A DNA stretch of 64,000 nt from Carboxylicivirga marina (GTDB taxonomy: Bacteria > Bacteroidota > Bacteroidia > Bacteroidales > Marinilabiliaceae), in NCBI RefSeq assembly GCF_016612505.1, contig NZ_JAENRR010000014.1:1-64000 (forward strand), in the 5' to 3' direction. Below the pieces are notes generated by a model that was given only the letters and a program-made list of their open reading frames with translations, was not told the DNA's origin and ran no database searches. Position numbers and translations under genes: made by a program. Positions 55,080 to 63,362 of this stretch are shown in pieces. Position 1 is the stretch's first letter. Each line of letters starts with the position of its first letter.

Positions 55080-55163
55080 CACTCCATTGAATCCTGAGGG
55101 GTAGAAAAAGTGGTTTTGAAAGAGTAGACCCACCTCCTGGATAAAACCATAAAATTTGGTGAC

Positions 55164-55475
55164 ATGTACGCAATTGTTGATATTGCTGGACAGCAATTCA
55201 AAGTAGAGAAAGAAAGAAAAATCTTTGTGCATCGATTGAGTGCCGATGAAGGCGCTACAGTTGAATTTGAAAATGTACTTTTAACAGACAACGAAGGAGA
55301 TGTAAAAATTGGCGCTCCTGTTGTTGAAGGTGCAAAAGTAACGGCTAAAGTTCTATCACACGTAAAAGGTGATAAAGTAATCGTATTCAAAAAGAAAAGA
55401 AGAAAAGGTTACCAGAAGAAGAACGGACACCGTCAATACTTCACACAAATTCAAATTGAAGAAATCGTAGGTTAA
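55164..55475 (+). CDS. rplU: 50S ribosomal protein L21
   Basis: 103 residues. Starts [19 protein letters not shown] and contains the family C-terminal [21 protein letters not shown], a basic rRNA-binding stretch. It is the usual partner of rpmA, 20 bp downstream. Confidence 0.97.
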   Translation: MYAIVDIAGQQFKVEKERKIFVHRLSADEGATVEFENVLLTDNEGDVKIGAPVVEGAKVTAKVLSHVKGDKVIVFKKKRRKGYQKKNGHRQYFTQIQIEEIVG

Positions 55476-55495
55476 TACAAAAAAATTAGAATAAG

Positions 55496-55759
55496 ATGGC
55501 ACATAAGAAAGGCGTCGGTAGTTCGAAGAACGGTAGAGAGTCGGAAAGTAAACGACTTGGCGTAAAAATTTATGGCGGTCAAGCTGCCAAAGCTGGAAAC
55601 ATCCTTGTTAGACAACGAGGTACACAGCACCACCCTGGTGAAAACGTTGGTATGGGTAAAGACCACACTCTTTTCGCTTTAATTAATGGTACTGTTGCTT
55701 TCCGCAAGAAAAAAGACAACAGATCTTATGTATCAGTAGAACCTTTTACTGCTGAATAA
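55496..55759 (+). CDS. rpmA: 50S ribosomal protein L27
   Basis: 87 residues. Starts [20 protein letters not shown], in which the N-terminal Ala-His-Lys-Lys-Gly tail reaches the peptidyl-transferase centre. No Firmicutes-type cleavable extension is present. The conserved [20 protein letters not shown] follows. Co-transcribed with rplU. Confidence 0.97.
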   Translation: MAHKKGVGSSKNGRESESKRLGVKIYGGQAAKAGNILVRQRGTQHHPGENVGMGKDHTLFALINGTVAFRKKKDNRSYVSVEPFTAE

Positions 55760-55778
55760 GATTACTGAAAGCATTATT

Positions 55779-55829
55779 AAATCTCCTGTTTTTATTACTT
55801 TCGTGATAATTTCAGGAGATTTTTTTTAC
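55779..55829 (+). terminator. Long hairpin terminator between rpmA and serS
   Basis: Stem AAATCTCCTG / CAGGAGATTT encloses a second inner stem (TTATTAC / GTGATAA around TTTC), followed by eight T. It may also contain a variant promoter, TACTTTCG, for serS. Confidence 0.8.
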
Positions 55830-55848
55830 TCGCAAACAAGATGACATC

Positions 55849-57120
55849 ATGTTGACGTTAAAATTCATTCAGGATAATAAAGAATTAGTCGTAGAGCGAC
55901 TAAAAATTAAGAACTTCGACGCCTCACAAATTGTCGAAACAATCATTGAACTGGATAATGGCCGCAAAGCTACTCAGGTTGAAGCCGAAACATTCCAGCA
56001 AGAGATGAATGCTCTATCGAAGGAGATTGGACAATTGTTTAAGTCCGGAAAGGCTGAAGAGGCGAATAAAGCAAAAGAACGTACCGGTGAGCTTAAAGAA
56101 AGCATTAAGGTGCTAAATGCTAAGCATGATGAAATAACAGCTCAATTAAACGAGCAATTGGTGTCATTGCCAAATATACCTAATGAAATCGTTCCTCCTG
56201 GTAAAGGCGAAGAGGATAATGTGGAAGTGAAAGCTGGTGGGACAATGCCACAGCTTGAGGCCAAAGAACCTCATTGGGATTTAATAAAAAAGTATGATTT
56301 AATTGATTTCGAATTAGGTACAAAAATAACTGGCGCTGGTTTCCCAGTTTATAAAGGAAAGGGAGCTCGCCTGCAACGTGCGTTAATCAACTTCTTCCTC
56401 GATGAAGCTGATAAAGCAGGCTATAATGAAGTGATTCCGCCACTTTTGGTTAATGAAGATTCAGGCTTTGGAACAGGGCAATTGCCAGATAAAGAAGGCC
56501 AGATGTATCATGCAACAGCTGATAATCTATATTTGATTCCGACAGCCGAAGTACCCGTAACGAATATATTTCGTGATGTAATCTTAAAGGCTTCTGAGAT
56601 GCCGGTTAAGCATTGCGCTTATTCAGCATGTTTCCGTCGCGAAGCTGGTTCCTGGGGTTCACATGTGCGTGGTTTGAATCGCCTGCATCAATTTGATAAG
56701 GTAGAGATTGTGCAAGTAGCACATCCTGATAATTCATATGAGATATTAGACAAAATGGTAGCGCATGTTCAAACTTTGGTTGAGAAATTAGAGTTACCAT
56801 GGCGTATGCTTCGTTTGTGTGGTGGCGATTTAAGTTTTACTTCAGCATTAACCTACGATTTTGAAGTGTATTCAGCCGCTCAGGAGCGTTGGTTAGAAGT
56901 AAGTTCGGTTTCTAACTTTGAAAATTATCAGGCTAACCGATTAAAACTACGTTACAAAGAAGACGGCGAGAAAAAAGCTCAGCTGGCACATACATTAAAC
57001 GGTAGTGCTTTGGCATTACCACGTATTGTAGCAGCTATTCTTGAGAATAATCAAACTGATGAAGGGATTAAAGTGCCAGCGGTGCTGGTTCCTTACTGTG
57101 GATTCGATATTATAAAATAG
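55849..57120 (+). CDS. serS: Seryl-tRNA synthetase
   Basis: 423 residues. The N-terminal long coiled-coil arm (about 27-110, helix-rich) contacts the long variable arm of tRNA-Ser. The catalytic core has class II motif 2 CFRREAGSWGSHVRGLNRLHQFDKVE and the C-terminal motif 3 with GSALALPRIVAAILENNQ. It charges tRNA-Ser (and tRNA-Sec if present). Single gene between two hairpins. Confidence 0.97.
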   Translation: MLTLKFIQDNKELVVERLKIKNFDASQIVETIIELDNGRKATQVEAETFQQEMNALSKEIGQLFKSGKAEEANKAKERTGELKESIKVLNAKHDEITAQLNEQLVSLPNIPNEIVPPGKGEEDNVEVKAGGTMPQLEAKEPHWDLIKKYDLIDFELGTKITGAGFPVYKGKGARLQRALINFFLDEADKAGYNEVIPPLLVNEDSGFGTGQLPDKEGQMYHATADNLYLIPTAEVPVTNIFRDVILKASEMPVKHCAYSACFRREAGSWGSHVRGLNRLHQFDKVEIVQVAHPDNSYEILDKMVAHVQTLVEKLELPWRMLRLCGGDLSFTSALTYDFEVYSAAQERWLEVSSVSNFENYQANRLKLRYKEDGEKKAQLAHTLNGSALALPRIVAAILENNQTDEGIKVPAVLVPYCGFDIIK

Positions 57121-57140
57121 ACTGAAGATTAAAGGCAGAA

Positions 57141-57175
57141 GGCAGAAGTTATTATCGTAACTTCTGCCCTTTTAT
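57141..57175 (+). terminator. Rho-independent terminator after serS
   Basis: Perfect stem GGCAGAAGTTA / TAACTTCTGCC with a 6-nt loop, followed by CTTTTATTATTT. Confidence 0.88.
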
Positions 57176-57186
57176 TATTTAAGCGA

Positions 57187-57501
57187 ATGACCATGTATAT
57201 ATTCAACACTACATTTATGATTGCTGATTCTATTGTTGATGATTGGAAACAATGGATGAACCGCAACTACATACCTACCATGAAAGATTTGGTGAAAGAC
57301 ATCCGTGTTGAATTGTATGAAGTTATGGCAGTGGTTGAAGAAGGAAATACTAACTTCTCGTGCCAGATGCAAGTTAGCAATCCTGCTGATTTGGATACCA
57401 TCAACAAGTACAATGCGGTATTGGTGAATAATGTCAAAGGAAAGTTTGGCGATAAGTGCTTAACCTTTAGCTCTATTTTAAACGAGGTTCAACTTGGCTA
57501 A
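57187..57501 (+). CDS. DUF4286 family protein
   Basis: 104 residues of DUF4286, a small ferredoxin-fold (dimeric alpha/beta barrel-like) Bacteroidota protein. The start [19 protein letters not shown] fits the family, as does the strand pattern that follows. A second in-frame ATG lies two codons downstream. It overlaps ruvC by 8 bases. The function is unknown. Confidence 0.75.
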   Translation: MTMYIFNTTFMIADSIVDDWKQWMNRNYIPTMKDLVKDIRVELYEVMAVVEEGNTNFSCQMQVSNPADLDTINKYNAVLVNNVKGKFGDKCLTFSSILNEVQLG

Positions 57502-58048
57502 AGAGCGCATTATATTGGGTATTGACCCGGGAACAACCGTGATGGGTTATGGTATTATCCGTTGCATTGGTAATAAAGCCGACTTGGTAACCATGGGCGT
57601 GCTCGAACTACATAAGTATGGCGATCATTACCTGAAGCTGCAAAAGATATTTGAACGCGTTGTACAGTTGGTTGAATCTTACCATCCTGATGAACTTGCT
57701 ATTGAAGCGCCCTTCTATGGCAAAAATGTACAATCAATGTTGAAACTTGGACGTGCACAAGGTGTTGCTATGGCTGCTGCTTTAACGCGTTCGATTCCCA
57801 TTTTTGAGTATGCACCACTGCGCATTAAACAAGCCATAACAGGTAATGGCCGTGCATCCAAAGAACAAGTGGCCATGTTACTTCAAAACCTTTTAAAGAT
57901 TAGTGAGTTGCCCAAGTATCTGGATGCAACAGATGGCTTGGCAGCAGCTTATTGTCATTTTCTTCAGAATCAGCGAGTCAACATTTCTGGTGGTTCAAAA
58001 AGCTGGAAAGAATTTATGAGTAAAAACCCTGGTCGGGTTAAGAAATAA
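57494..58048 (+). CDS. ruvC: Crossover junction endodeoxyribonuclease RuvC
   Basis: 184 residues from TTG 57494, the only plausible start ahead of the conserved [14 protein letters not shown]; no in-frame ATG precedes it. Catalytic acids are in GIDPG (Asp), IEAPFYGKN (Glu) and DATDG near the end (two Asp), the standard RuvC set. It resolves Holliday junctions with RuvAB. The start codon overlaps the end of the DUF4286 gene, so translation is probably coupled. Confidence 0.95.
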   Translation: MAKERIILGIDPGTTVMGYGIIRCIGNKADLVTMGVLELHKYGDHYLKLQKIFERVVQLVESYHPDELAIEAPFYGKNVQSMLKLGRAQGVAMAAALTRSIPIFEYAPLRIKQAITGNGRASKEQVAMLLQNLLKISELPKYLDATDGLAAAYCHFLQNQRVNISGGSKSWKEFMSKNPGRVKK

Positions 58049-58093
58049 GCTCAGCCATCATTCACGTAATCATAAGATAAGGAATGTTTTGGG

Positions 58094-58122
58094 TTAGCAA
58101 AGTGTTAGAGAACCTTTGCTAA
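58094..58122. terminator. Possible hairpin between convergent ruvC and TlpA-like genes
   Basis: Perfect 9-bp stem TTAGCAAAG / CTTTGCTAA with an 11-nt loop but no T-run. Confidence 0.35.
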
Positions 58123-58140
58123 GCAACTTATCGAACTTTA

Positions 58141-59598
58141 TTAAAAATCGTAAATACTTTTCTGTTTTGGCTTTTTCTTACGCAGTTGTTCGTAGTTAAA
58201 CTTACGTTGTTCTTCCTGGAATATTGGTAGAAAGTTCTCACCCGGCGAAGGCGAAGGTGAAACTAATAGTTTTTGTGTTGGGTCAATCACAAAGTATACC
58301 GGTAATGCTTTGATGCGGTAATCGAGAGCTACCTTAGGCATGGCTGCATAATGCAAGAAATCCCATTTGTACTTGTTATCCTTAATTAACTTTTGGGCAG
58401 CTGTTGGATCCTCATCCATAATCACCGTTACAAAAGTTAATTCACGTCGTAATTGCTTTGATAAAACGTTTAATAACTGTAGCTCTTGCTTGCATGTATG
58501 ATTGCTGGTGTGCATAAAATTCAGGTACACAAACTTACCATGGTAATCACTCAAAGAGCGCTCTTTGCCATCGAGTCTGTATAAAGTAAATTGTGGTGCC
58601 GCAGTTCCTGTTCGTAGCCATGTAACACGCTTGTATAAACTTTTAGCAATGTCTTTGATAACCAAGGTGCTGCCTTGCTCCTGCGCTTGTGCATATAAGT
58701 CAATAATCCGTTCCTGGTCGTATCGACCCGAATAAAATGCGTCATAAAGTCCTTTAAGTAAGATAACTTCGGCAAGCTCGGTTTGAGCAAAAAGCGTATC
58801 TTTCTTAAAGACCGTTCTTAAACTATCAAAACTGGCTGCTTTTGTATAAGCATCTCTTAAATCATCACCTTTGGAAGATGTAAAGTAAGATGTAAAAAAG
58901 CTTTTAAATAAGGTATTGAAGGATTGCTGAAACGATGGCATGAACATATCTAATGAATCACTGTTCATGGCAAAATACATCGCTTTGCGCTTATTTCTTT
59001 TGTATGCTAATGTTAATAGCTCGCCATAGGCATACTGTTTGTATTGCTCAAAATACGGATGTTCAATGTTGTATGCACTATCCAGTTCAGCGATGATTTC
59101 CTGTGCCTTAGTGACATTTCCTCTTGAGAAGATATTTACTGCATTAGTATTGTAGGCCTTATTTAAGTCAATATCAAAATTGGTAATGCTTTGATTTAAA
59201 CCTTGAGCTTCTTTATTGATTATGCCCAATTCAATTTCTTCAGGTATGAAGTATGGGTTAAACCTATCGGCATCGCTACGTGGTTGAAATGGCGGTAATG
59301 CTAAATTGTATGTTTGACCTGGTTCAAGATAAATATAGCCACGATATTTACCCATGTCTATGCTTGCATATGTGATGCCTGAAATCTCAACGCTTTGTTC
59401 GTAAGCACCATTTTTGTCAACATCAATAGCCATTAGACCAGTTGTTTCCAAAGTAATGGGGTTCATCACTTTTTCCATCACCAAAGTATAGCCCGCATAA
59501 TCAGGTGCCTGACCTTTGACTGTTACCCATTGCATTTGTTGAGCAAACAGAAAGCCAGTATGACAAATAAACAGTAATGCAAGTAAGCTTAATCGCAT
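58141..59598 (-). CDS. TlpA/AhpC-like thioredoxin-fold protein with altered active site
   Basis: 485 residues with a signal peptide (LLALLFICHTGFLFAQ). The N-terminal ~300 residues are helical and specific to a Bacteroidota TlpA-related family. The C-terminal ~150 (from GTAAPQFTLYRLDGKERSLSDY) form a redoxin domain with the following helix and cis-Pro region (IKALPVYFVID). The CxxC position reads N366-H-T-C369, so the first, normally attacking, Cys is Asn. A reductase function is doubtful; a chaperone-like or structural role is possible. Its ATG directly follows the coaD stop, with no intervening base. Confidence 0.8.
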   Translation of the reverse strand: MRLSLLALLFICHTGFLFAQQMQWVTVKGQAPDYAGYTLVMEKVMNPITLETTGLMAIDVDKNGAYEQSVEISGITYASIDMGKYRGYIYLEPGQTYNLALPPFQPRSDADRFNPYFIPEEIELGIINKEAQGLNQSITNFDIDLNKAYNTNAVNIFSRGNVTKAQEIIAELDSAYNIEHPYFEQYKQYAYGELLTLAYKRNKRKAMYFAMNSDSLDMFMPSFQQSFNTLFKSFFTSYFTSSKGDDLRDAYTKAASFDSLRTVFKKDTLFAQTELAEVILLKGLYDAFYSGRYDQERIIDLYAQAQEQGSTLVIKDIAKSLYKRVTWLRTGTAAPQFTLYRLDGKERSLSDYHGKFVYLNFMHTSNHTCKQELQLLNVLSKQLRRELTFVTVIMDEDPTAAQKLIKDNKYKWDFLHYAAMPKVALDYRIKALPVYFVIDPTQKLLVSPSPSPGENFLPIFQEEQRKFNYEQLRKKKPKQKSIYDF

Positions 59599-60069
59599 TT
59601 ACATATACTTTTGGATATTGATTTTGATTGACTCTGGCAAAAACTGACCTGCATCGCCACCATGCTTAACAATGTCGCGAACAATGGAACTGTTAACTGG
59701 TGTGTGTTCTGGAGTGGTTAATAAAAATACCGAATCGAAACCACTCATTGCTTTATTTACCTGTGCAATAGCACGTTCGTATTCAAAGTCGGCAGATGTT
59801 CTAATGCCTCTTAAAATATGGGTACAGCCAACTTCTTTAGCAAATTCAACGGTTAAGCCTTCGTATTTTTCTACACTTACACGTTCGTCATCGACAAATA
59901 CATCGCGTATCCATTGCATACGATCTTCCAGTGGGAAAAAATCGCTTTTATTTGAATTGTATCCAACAGCAATTATTATTTTATCGAATAAGCTTAATCC
60001 TCTTCGTACTACATCCTCGTGCCCAACAGTAAATGGATCAAACGATCCAGGGAAAATGGCTGTTTTCAT
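59599..60069 (-). CDS. coaD: Phosphopantetheine adenylyltransferase
   Basis: 156 residues from ATG 60069 (MKTAIFPGSFDPFT). A longer frame to 60090 is less likely. The conserved ATP-binding start GSFDPFTVGHEDVVRRG (T/HxGH) and ILRGIRTSADFEYE and HTPVNSSIVRDI are present. It catalyses the fourth step of coenzyme A synthesis. The stop is directly followed by the ATG of the TlpA-like gene. Confidence 0.97.
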   Translation of the reverse strand: MKTAIFPGSFDPFTVGHEDVVRRGLSLFDKIIIAVGYNSNKSDFFPLEDRMQWIRDVFVDDERVSVEKYEGLTVEFAKEVGCTHILRGIRTSADFEYERAIAQVNKAMSGFDSVFLLTTPEHTPVNSSIVRDIVKHGGDAGQFLPESIKINIQKYM

Positions 60070-60274
60070 ATGATTATAATTTGCTTTCATTTGCCATATG
60101 GAACTCTCAAGTAAATTTTATCATCCTCCTGTTTGAAAATTTGGATACTCAAATTTACATGGTCGTTTCATGTGTTTGTTTAATACAAGTTTGGAATAGC
60201 AATTAGCTAAACCGTACTATAAGGCTGTAAAATTTGGAAAAAATAGCCGCTCAAGCAAGTCATTGTCTATTTAT

Positions 60275-61702
60275 CTACCAAAACTTAATTTTTGCAGCAG
60301 CAAATGCCGACATACGAAGCAGAATAAAACCATGGCTAAAACGTGAAATATTTGTATCACCATATTTTCTTTCGCGGTACCTGATGGGCAAATCTACTAT
60401 TTTGAGATTTAGCTTGTAAGCACCAAATAGCAAATCAAAGTCGCCAAATGGATCGAAATCACCAAAAAAAGATCGATTTTCTGCCAGTTTAAGGTAGTCA
60501 CGTTTAAACATAACCTTAGTGCCACATAGCGTGTCTTTTATCGGACGTTCTAATATCCAGCTAAATAGCTTTGAGAAAAAATGATTGCCGATGGAGTTGA
60601 GTGTGCGCATGGCATTTTTCTCCATTGGATAAACTAAGCGTACGCCATTGATAAATTCACCTTTCCCACGTGTAATAGCATTGTAGAATTTTGGTAAATC
60701 TTCTGGCGGAACCGTCAGATCGGCATCCAGAATCATTAAAATATCGCCTTCGGCAGCAGCATATCCTTTACGCACGGCATCGCCTTTTCCTTTCCCGTCT
60801 TGCTGCATAATTTTAATGCGATGGCTGTCTTTGTATTTTTCAGCTAGTCGTTGTATGGTCTCCCAGGTATCATCCGTAGAGTTTCCTTCTACAAAAATCA
60901 GTTCGGTGAATTTGCCCATTTGTGGTGTGCGCTCAATGGCAGCTTCAATATTACCACTCTCATTGCGCGCCGGCACAACCACAGACACAGAGTATCGGGA
61001 GTCTACCTCATCTTGCGATAAACGCGGCGGAAATGGTCGTGCAAAAACAAACTGATTGAGCCCGAATAACTGAAAAAATGGCAAGCGAGAAACAAATCGA
61101 TTGAGAAGCCATGAAAAGACAGGTATGCGATAGGGCATAAGCATGCTTCGGTTCTTTTTGTATGCATCGAACCCTGCCAGATATAGTAAGTTGGCAATGT
61201 CGCCAGTTGATAACCAGTTTTGCTCGGGTGTGCGTTTCTTAATTTTTATCCATTCGGCAAAGCGGATAATGGGTTCCCATAGTCGGTTGTAATAGGTGAC
61301 GATGATACGTGTTTTTTCGTGACACACCTTTTTAAGCTCATTAAAAACATGCTCAATATCGTCAATTACACCAATTAGGTTTGACAGAATAACGACATCG
61401 AATTTTTCTTCCAGATTGATGTTTTCAGCTTCCATCAATTGGAAGTTAATATCAGGGAACTGTTCTTTGGCTTGCTTAAGAATAGGCTCGCAAAAATCAA
61501 TACCGGTTTTATTTTTGCCATTAATAGCTGCCAATAATTCACCCGAACCACATCCAATTTCAAGGACCGAACTATCCTCTTGTATATAGTAATTGCAATA
61601 ACGTGTTATCGAGTCCCAGTAATAAGATCGTCTTTTACGGTATTTGATCCAGCTACTTGCTCTCGACTCAAAATATTTTCTTCTTTCTTCGTTAACTTTC
61701 AT
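60275..61702 (-). CDS. Fused SAM-dependent methyltransferase and GT2 glycosyltransferase
   Basis: 475 residues with two domains. Residues about 1-220 are a class I methyltransferase: motif I VLEIGCGSGELLAA (about 47-60) and the post-I region FDVVILSNLIGVIDD. Residues about 235-460 are a GT2 (GT-A) glycosyltransferase of the dolichyl-phosphate mannosyltransferase type: VSVVVPARNESGNIEAAI, then EGNSTDDTW, DADLTVPP (DxD-like) and CGTKVMF. It probably transfers a sugar to a lipid carrier and methylates a glycan or precursor. It lies 4 bp after the neighbouring GT39-like gene and is probably co-transcribed with it. Confidence 0.9.
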   Translation of the reverse strand: MKVNEERRKYFESRASSWIKYRKRRSYYWDSITRYCNYYIQEDSSVLEIGCGSGELLAAINGKNKTGIDFCEPILKQAKEQFPDINFQLMEAENINLEEKFDVVILSNLIGVIDDIEHVFNELKKVCHEKTRIIVTYYNRLWEPIIRFAEWIKIKKRTPEQNWLSTGDIANLLYLAGFDAYKKNRSMLMPYRIPVFSWLLNRFVSRLPFFQLFGLNQFVFARPFPPRLSQDEVDSRYSVSVVVPARNESGNIEAAIERTPQMGKFTELIFVEGNSTDDTWETIQRLAEKYKDSHRIKIMQQDGKGKGDAVRKGYAAAEGDILMILDADLTVPPEDLPKFYNAITRGKGEFINGVRLVYPMEKNAMRTLNSIGNHFFSKLFSWILERPIKDTLCGTKVMFKRDYLKLAENRSFFGDFDPFGDFDLLFGAYKLNLKIVDLPIRYRERKYGDTNISRFSHGFILLRMSAFAAAKIKFW

Positions 61703-61706
61703 CGCG

Positions 61707-63356
61707 TCAATTCCCCTGATTATTGCTTTCTATTGATTTAGCGGCCTTGTAGTCAACTCTAAATAAAAAGGCCGGTTCAATTTTACCTATTTGGTATTCC
61801 AGTTTAAAAACCTCTGGATATTTTTTTGAAATGATGTACAAATACCGTTGAATAGTATTGATTGTTTGGCCATTGTTGACTCTTGGGTTTTTGCGCAAGC
61901 TGGCCATTATCACATGTGTGACTTTTTTATCCTTTAAGCGTTGCAATAGCTTATCTGGATCATTTGTATCGAATCGATAGATGCCATAAAACTTTTTCCC
62001 ATCGGCATAAATGCGGGCCATATTTGGTTTACGTGCTGCCACATAGCTTTGTTCAGGCAGTTTTTTTCCTGCATATTCCGACATCGAAAGGAAATGGCGC
62101 CAGTCATCGGTATAGCCTTCGTATAAATCACCTTTTAAATTCTTGCGTAATGTGAGCAAATCAATTTTTGTAAATGATTGTTTTGCCGAGCCAATAAAGC
62201 TAATCCCAATAAGTACCAGAAACAGATATTTGAGCAAGCTGCTTTTCTTAAGCTGGCTGAGCTCCCATAATCCGTATAACACAGTCATCACCATAAATGG
62301 GAAGAACGGAATTATCAGTCGATACTGATCCCAAAGCTTTTGCAGCGCAGTAAAGGTGATGCCTAACATCGTCATCAAATATATTGCAACAAACAGAAGG
62401 TATTTATTCTTTTTAAAGGCTTTAGCAGTTGCATAGGCGAAAATAGCATACAGCAACACAGTAATGAAGCCATAGACAGCAGTAGGACCAGCAGCTCGCA
62501 AGCCAAGCATTTTAATAAAATGTTTGGAAAGATACAGGTTGGAGTTATCGATAAATCGTGTGATAAAACCACCTATTGTTTCTTTGCCTTTATCTAATTG
62601 ATAAGGATGTTTATAGATTAAAGTTGATGCTTGCCCATCGTCAAACATAGGTATTTGCCAAATGCTGCTTTTAATAATCAGGAAGAAGCCAAACAAAACA
62701 ATGAAACCACCCAGAATAGCTCCTGCTTCTTTGTATCTCTTATCTAATGCCAGAAATACCATCACTGCAATGAGAGTTCCTACTCCAACCGTGCGAGTGA
62801 GGTAGCCTGCAAAAATGGCCAGACTCAACAAAGCGACTGTTTTCCAGTTGAATGTATTTGTTTTATTATCAATTAGCTTAAATACTAGCGCAATAACTGG
62901 CAGTTGAAGAACCAAAAAGAGGGCTTCGCTGTAGGTTTGACTGCTGAAGTATGTGAAATAGCTACTGACTGACACCAATAAAAGGGTGGCAAACAGCAAT
63001 GTGTACGGCACTCTGCCTTTGAAGTGTTTATATATAAACCAAAGACAAAAAAGCATTAGTGCAAAAGACGATAGCTTCAATACGCCCAACTTAATGCCAA
63101 AAAGCGACACAAATAGTGAAAGAAACATGGGGTATAATGGCCCTTGGAATGAAGGGTATGCGCCATCGTTTATAAAGTTAACAGCTCTAATGATGTAAGT
63201 ACTGTCATCGCCGCCTTCGCTTATTCGCAGATTAAAGAGCAGCATTGACATAAGAGTGAAAATGCTTAATATAGTGAAAATAAGAGCCTTTTGATTATTG
63301 CTACACCATTGTTCAACGCGGATGAATACATCAGCCTGATTTTTTTGCTTTTTCAT
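61707..63356 (-). CDS. GT39/ArnT-like membrane glycosyltransferase
   Basis: 549 residues with about ten transmembrane helices. The N-terminal extracellular loop has Asp-Asp in RISEGGDDSTYIIRAVNF, the GT-C signature expected for a polyprenyl-phosphate-sugar-using enzyme. The C-terminal ~110 residues are soluble and periplasmic. It resembles the ArnT/PMT-like family. It probably moves a sugar from a lipid carrier, which could be made by the fused GT2 protein encoded next to it. It lies 6 bp after the preceding gene and 4 bp before the next. Confidence 0.8.
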   Translation of the reverse strand: MKKQKNQADVFIRVEQWCSNNQKALIFTILSIFTLMSMLLFNLRISEGGDDSTYIIRAVNFINDGAYPSFQGPLYPMFLSLFVSLFGIKLGVLKLSSFALMLFCLWFIYKHFKGRVPYTLLFATLLLVSVSSYFTYFSSQTYSEALFLVLQLPVIALVFKLIDNKTNTFNWKTVALLSLAIFAGYLTRTVGVGTLIAVMVFLALDKRYKEAGAILGGFIVLFGFFLIIKSSIWQIPMFDDGQASTLIYKHPYQLDKGKETIGGFITRFIDNSNLYLSKHFIKMLGLRAAGPTAVYGFITVLLYAIFAYATAKAFKKNKYLLFVAIYLMTMLGITFTALQKLWDQYRLIIPFFPFMVMTVLYGLWELSQLKKSSLLKYLFLVLIGISFIGSAKQSFTKIDLLTLRKNLKGDLYEGYTDDWRHFLSMSEYAGKKLPEQSYVAARKPNMARIYADGKKFYGIYRFDTNDPDKLLQRLKDKKVTHVIMASLRKNPRVNNGQTINTIQRYLYIISKKYPEVFKLEYQIGKIEPAFLFRVDYKAAKSIESNNQGN

Positions 63357-63362
63357 CGCCAG

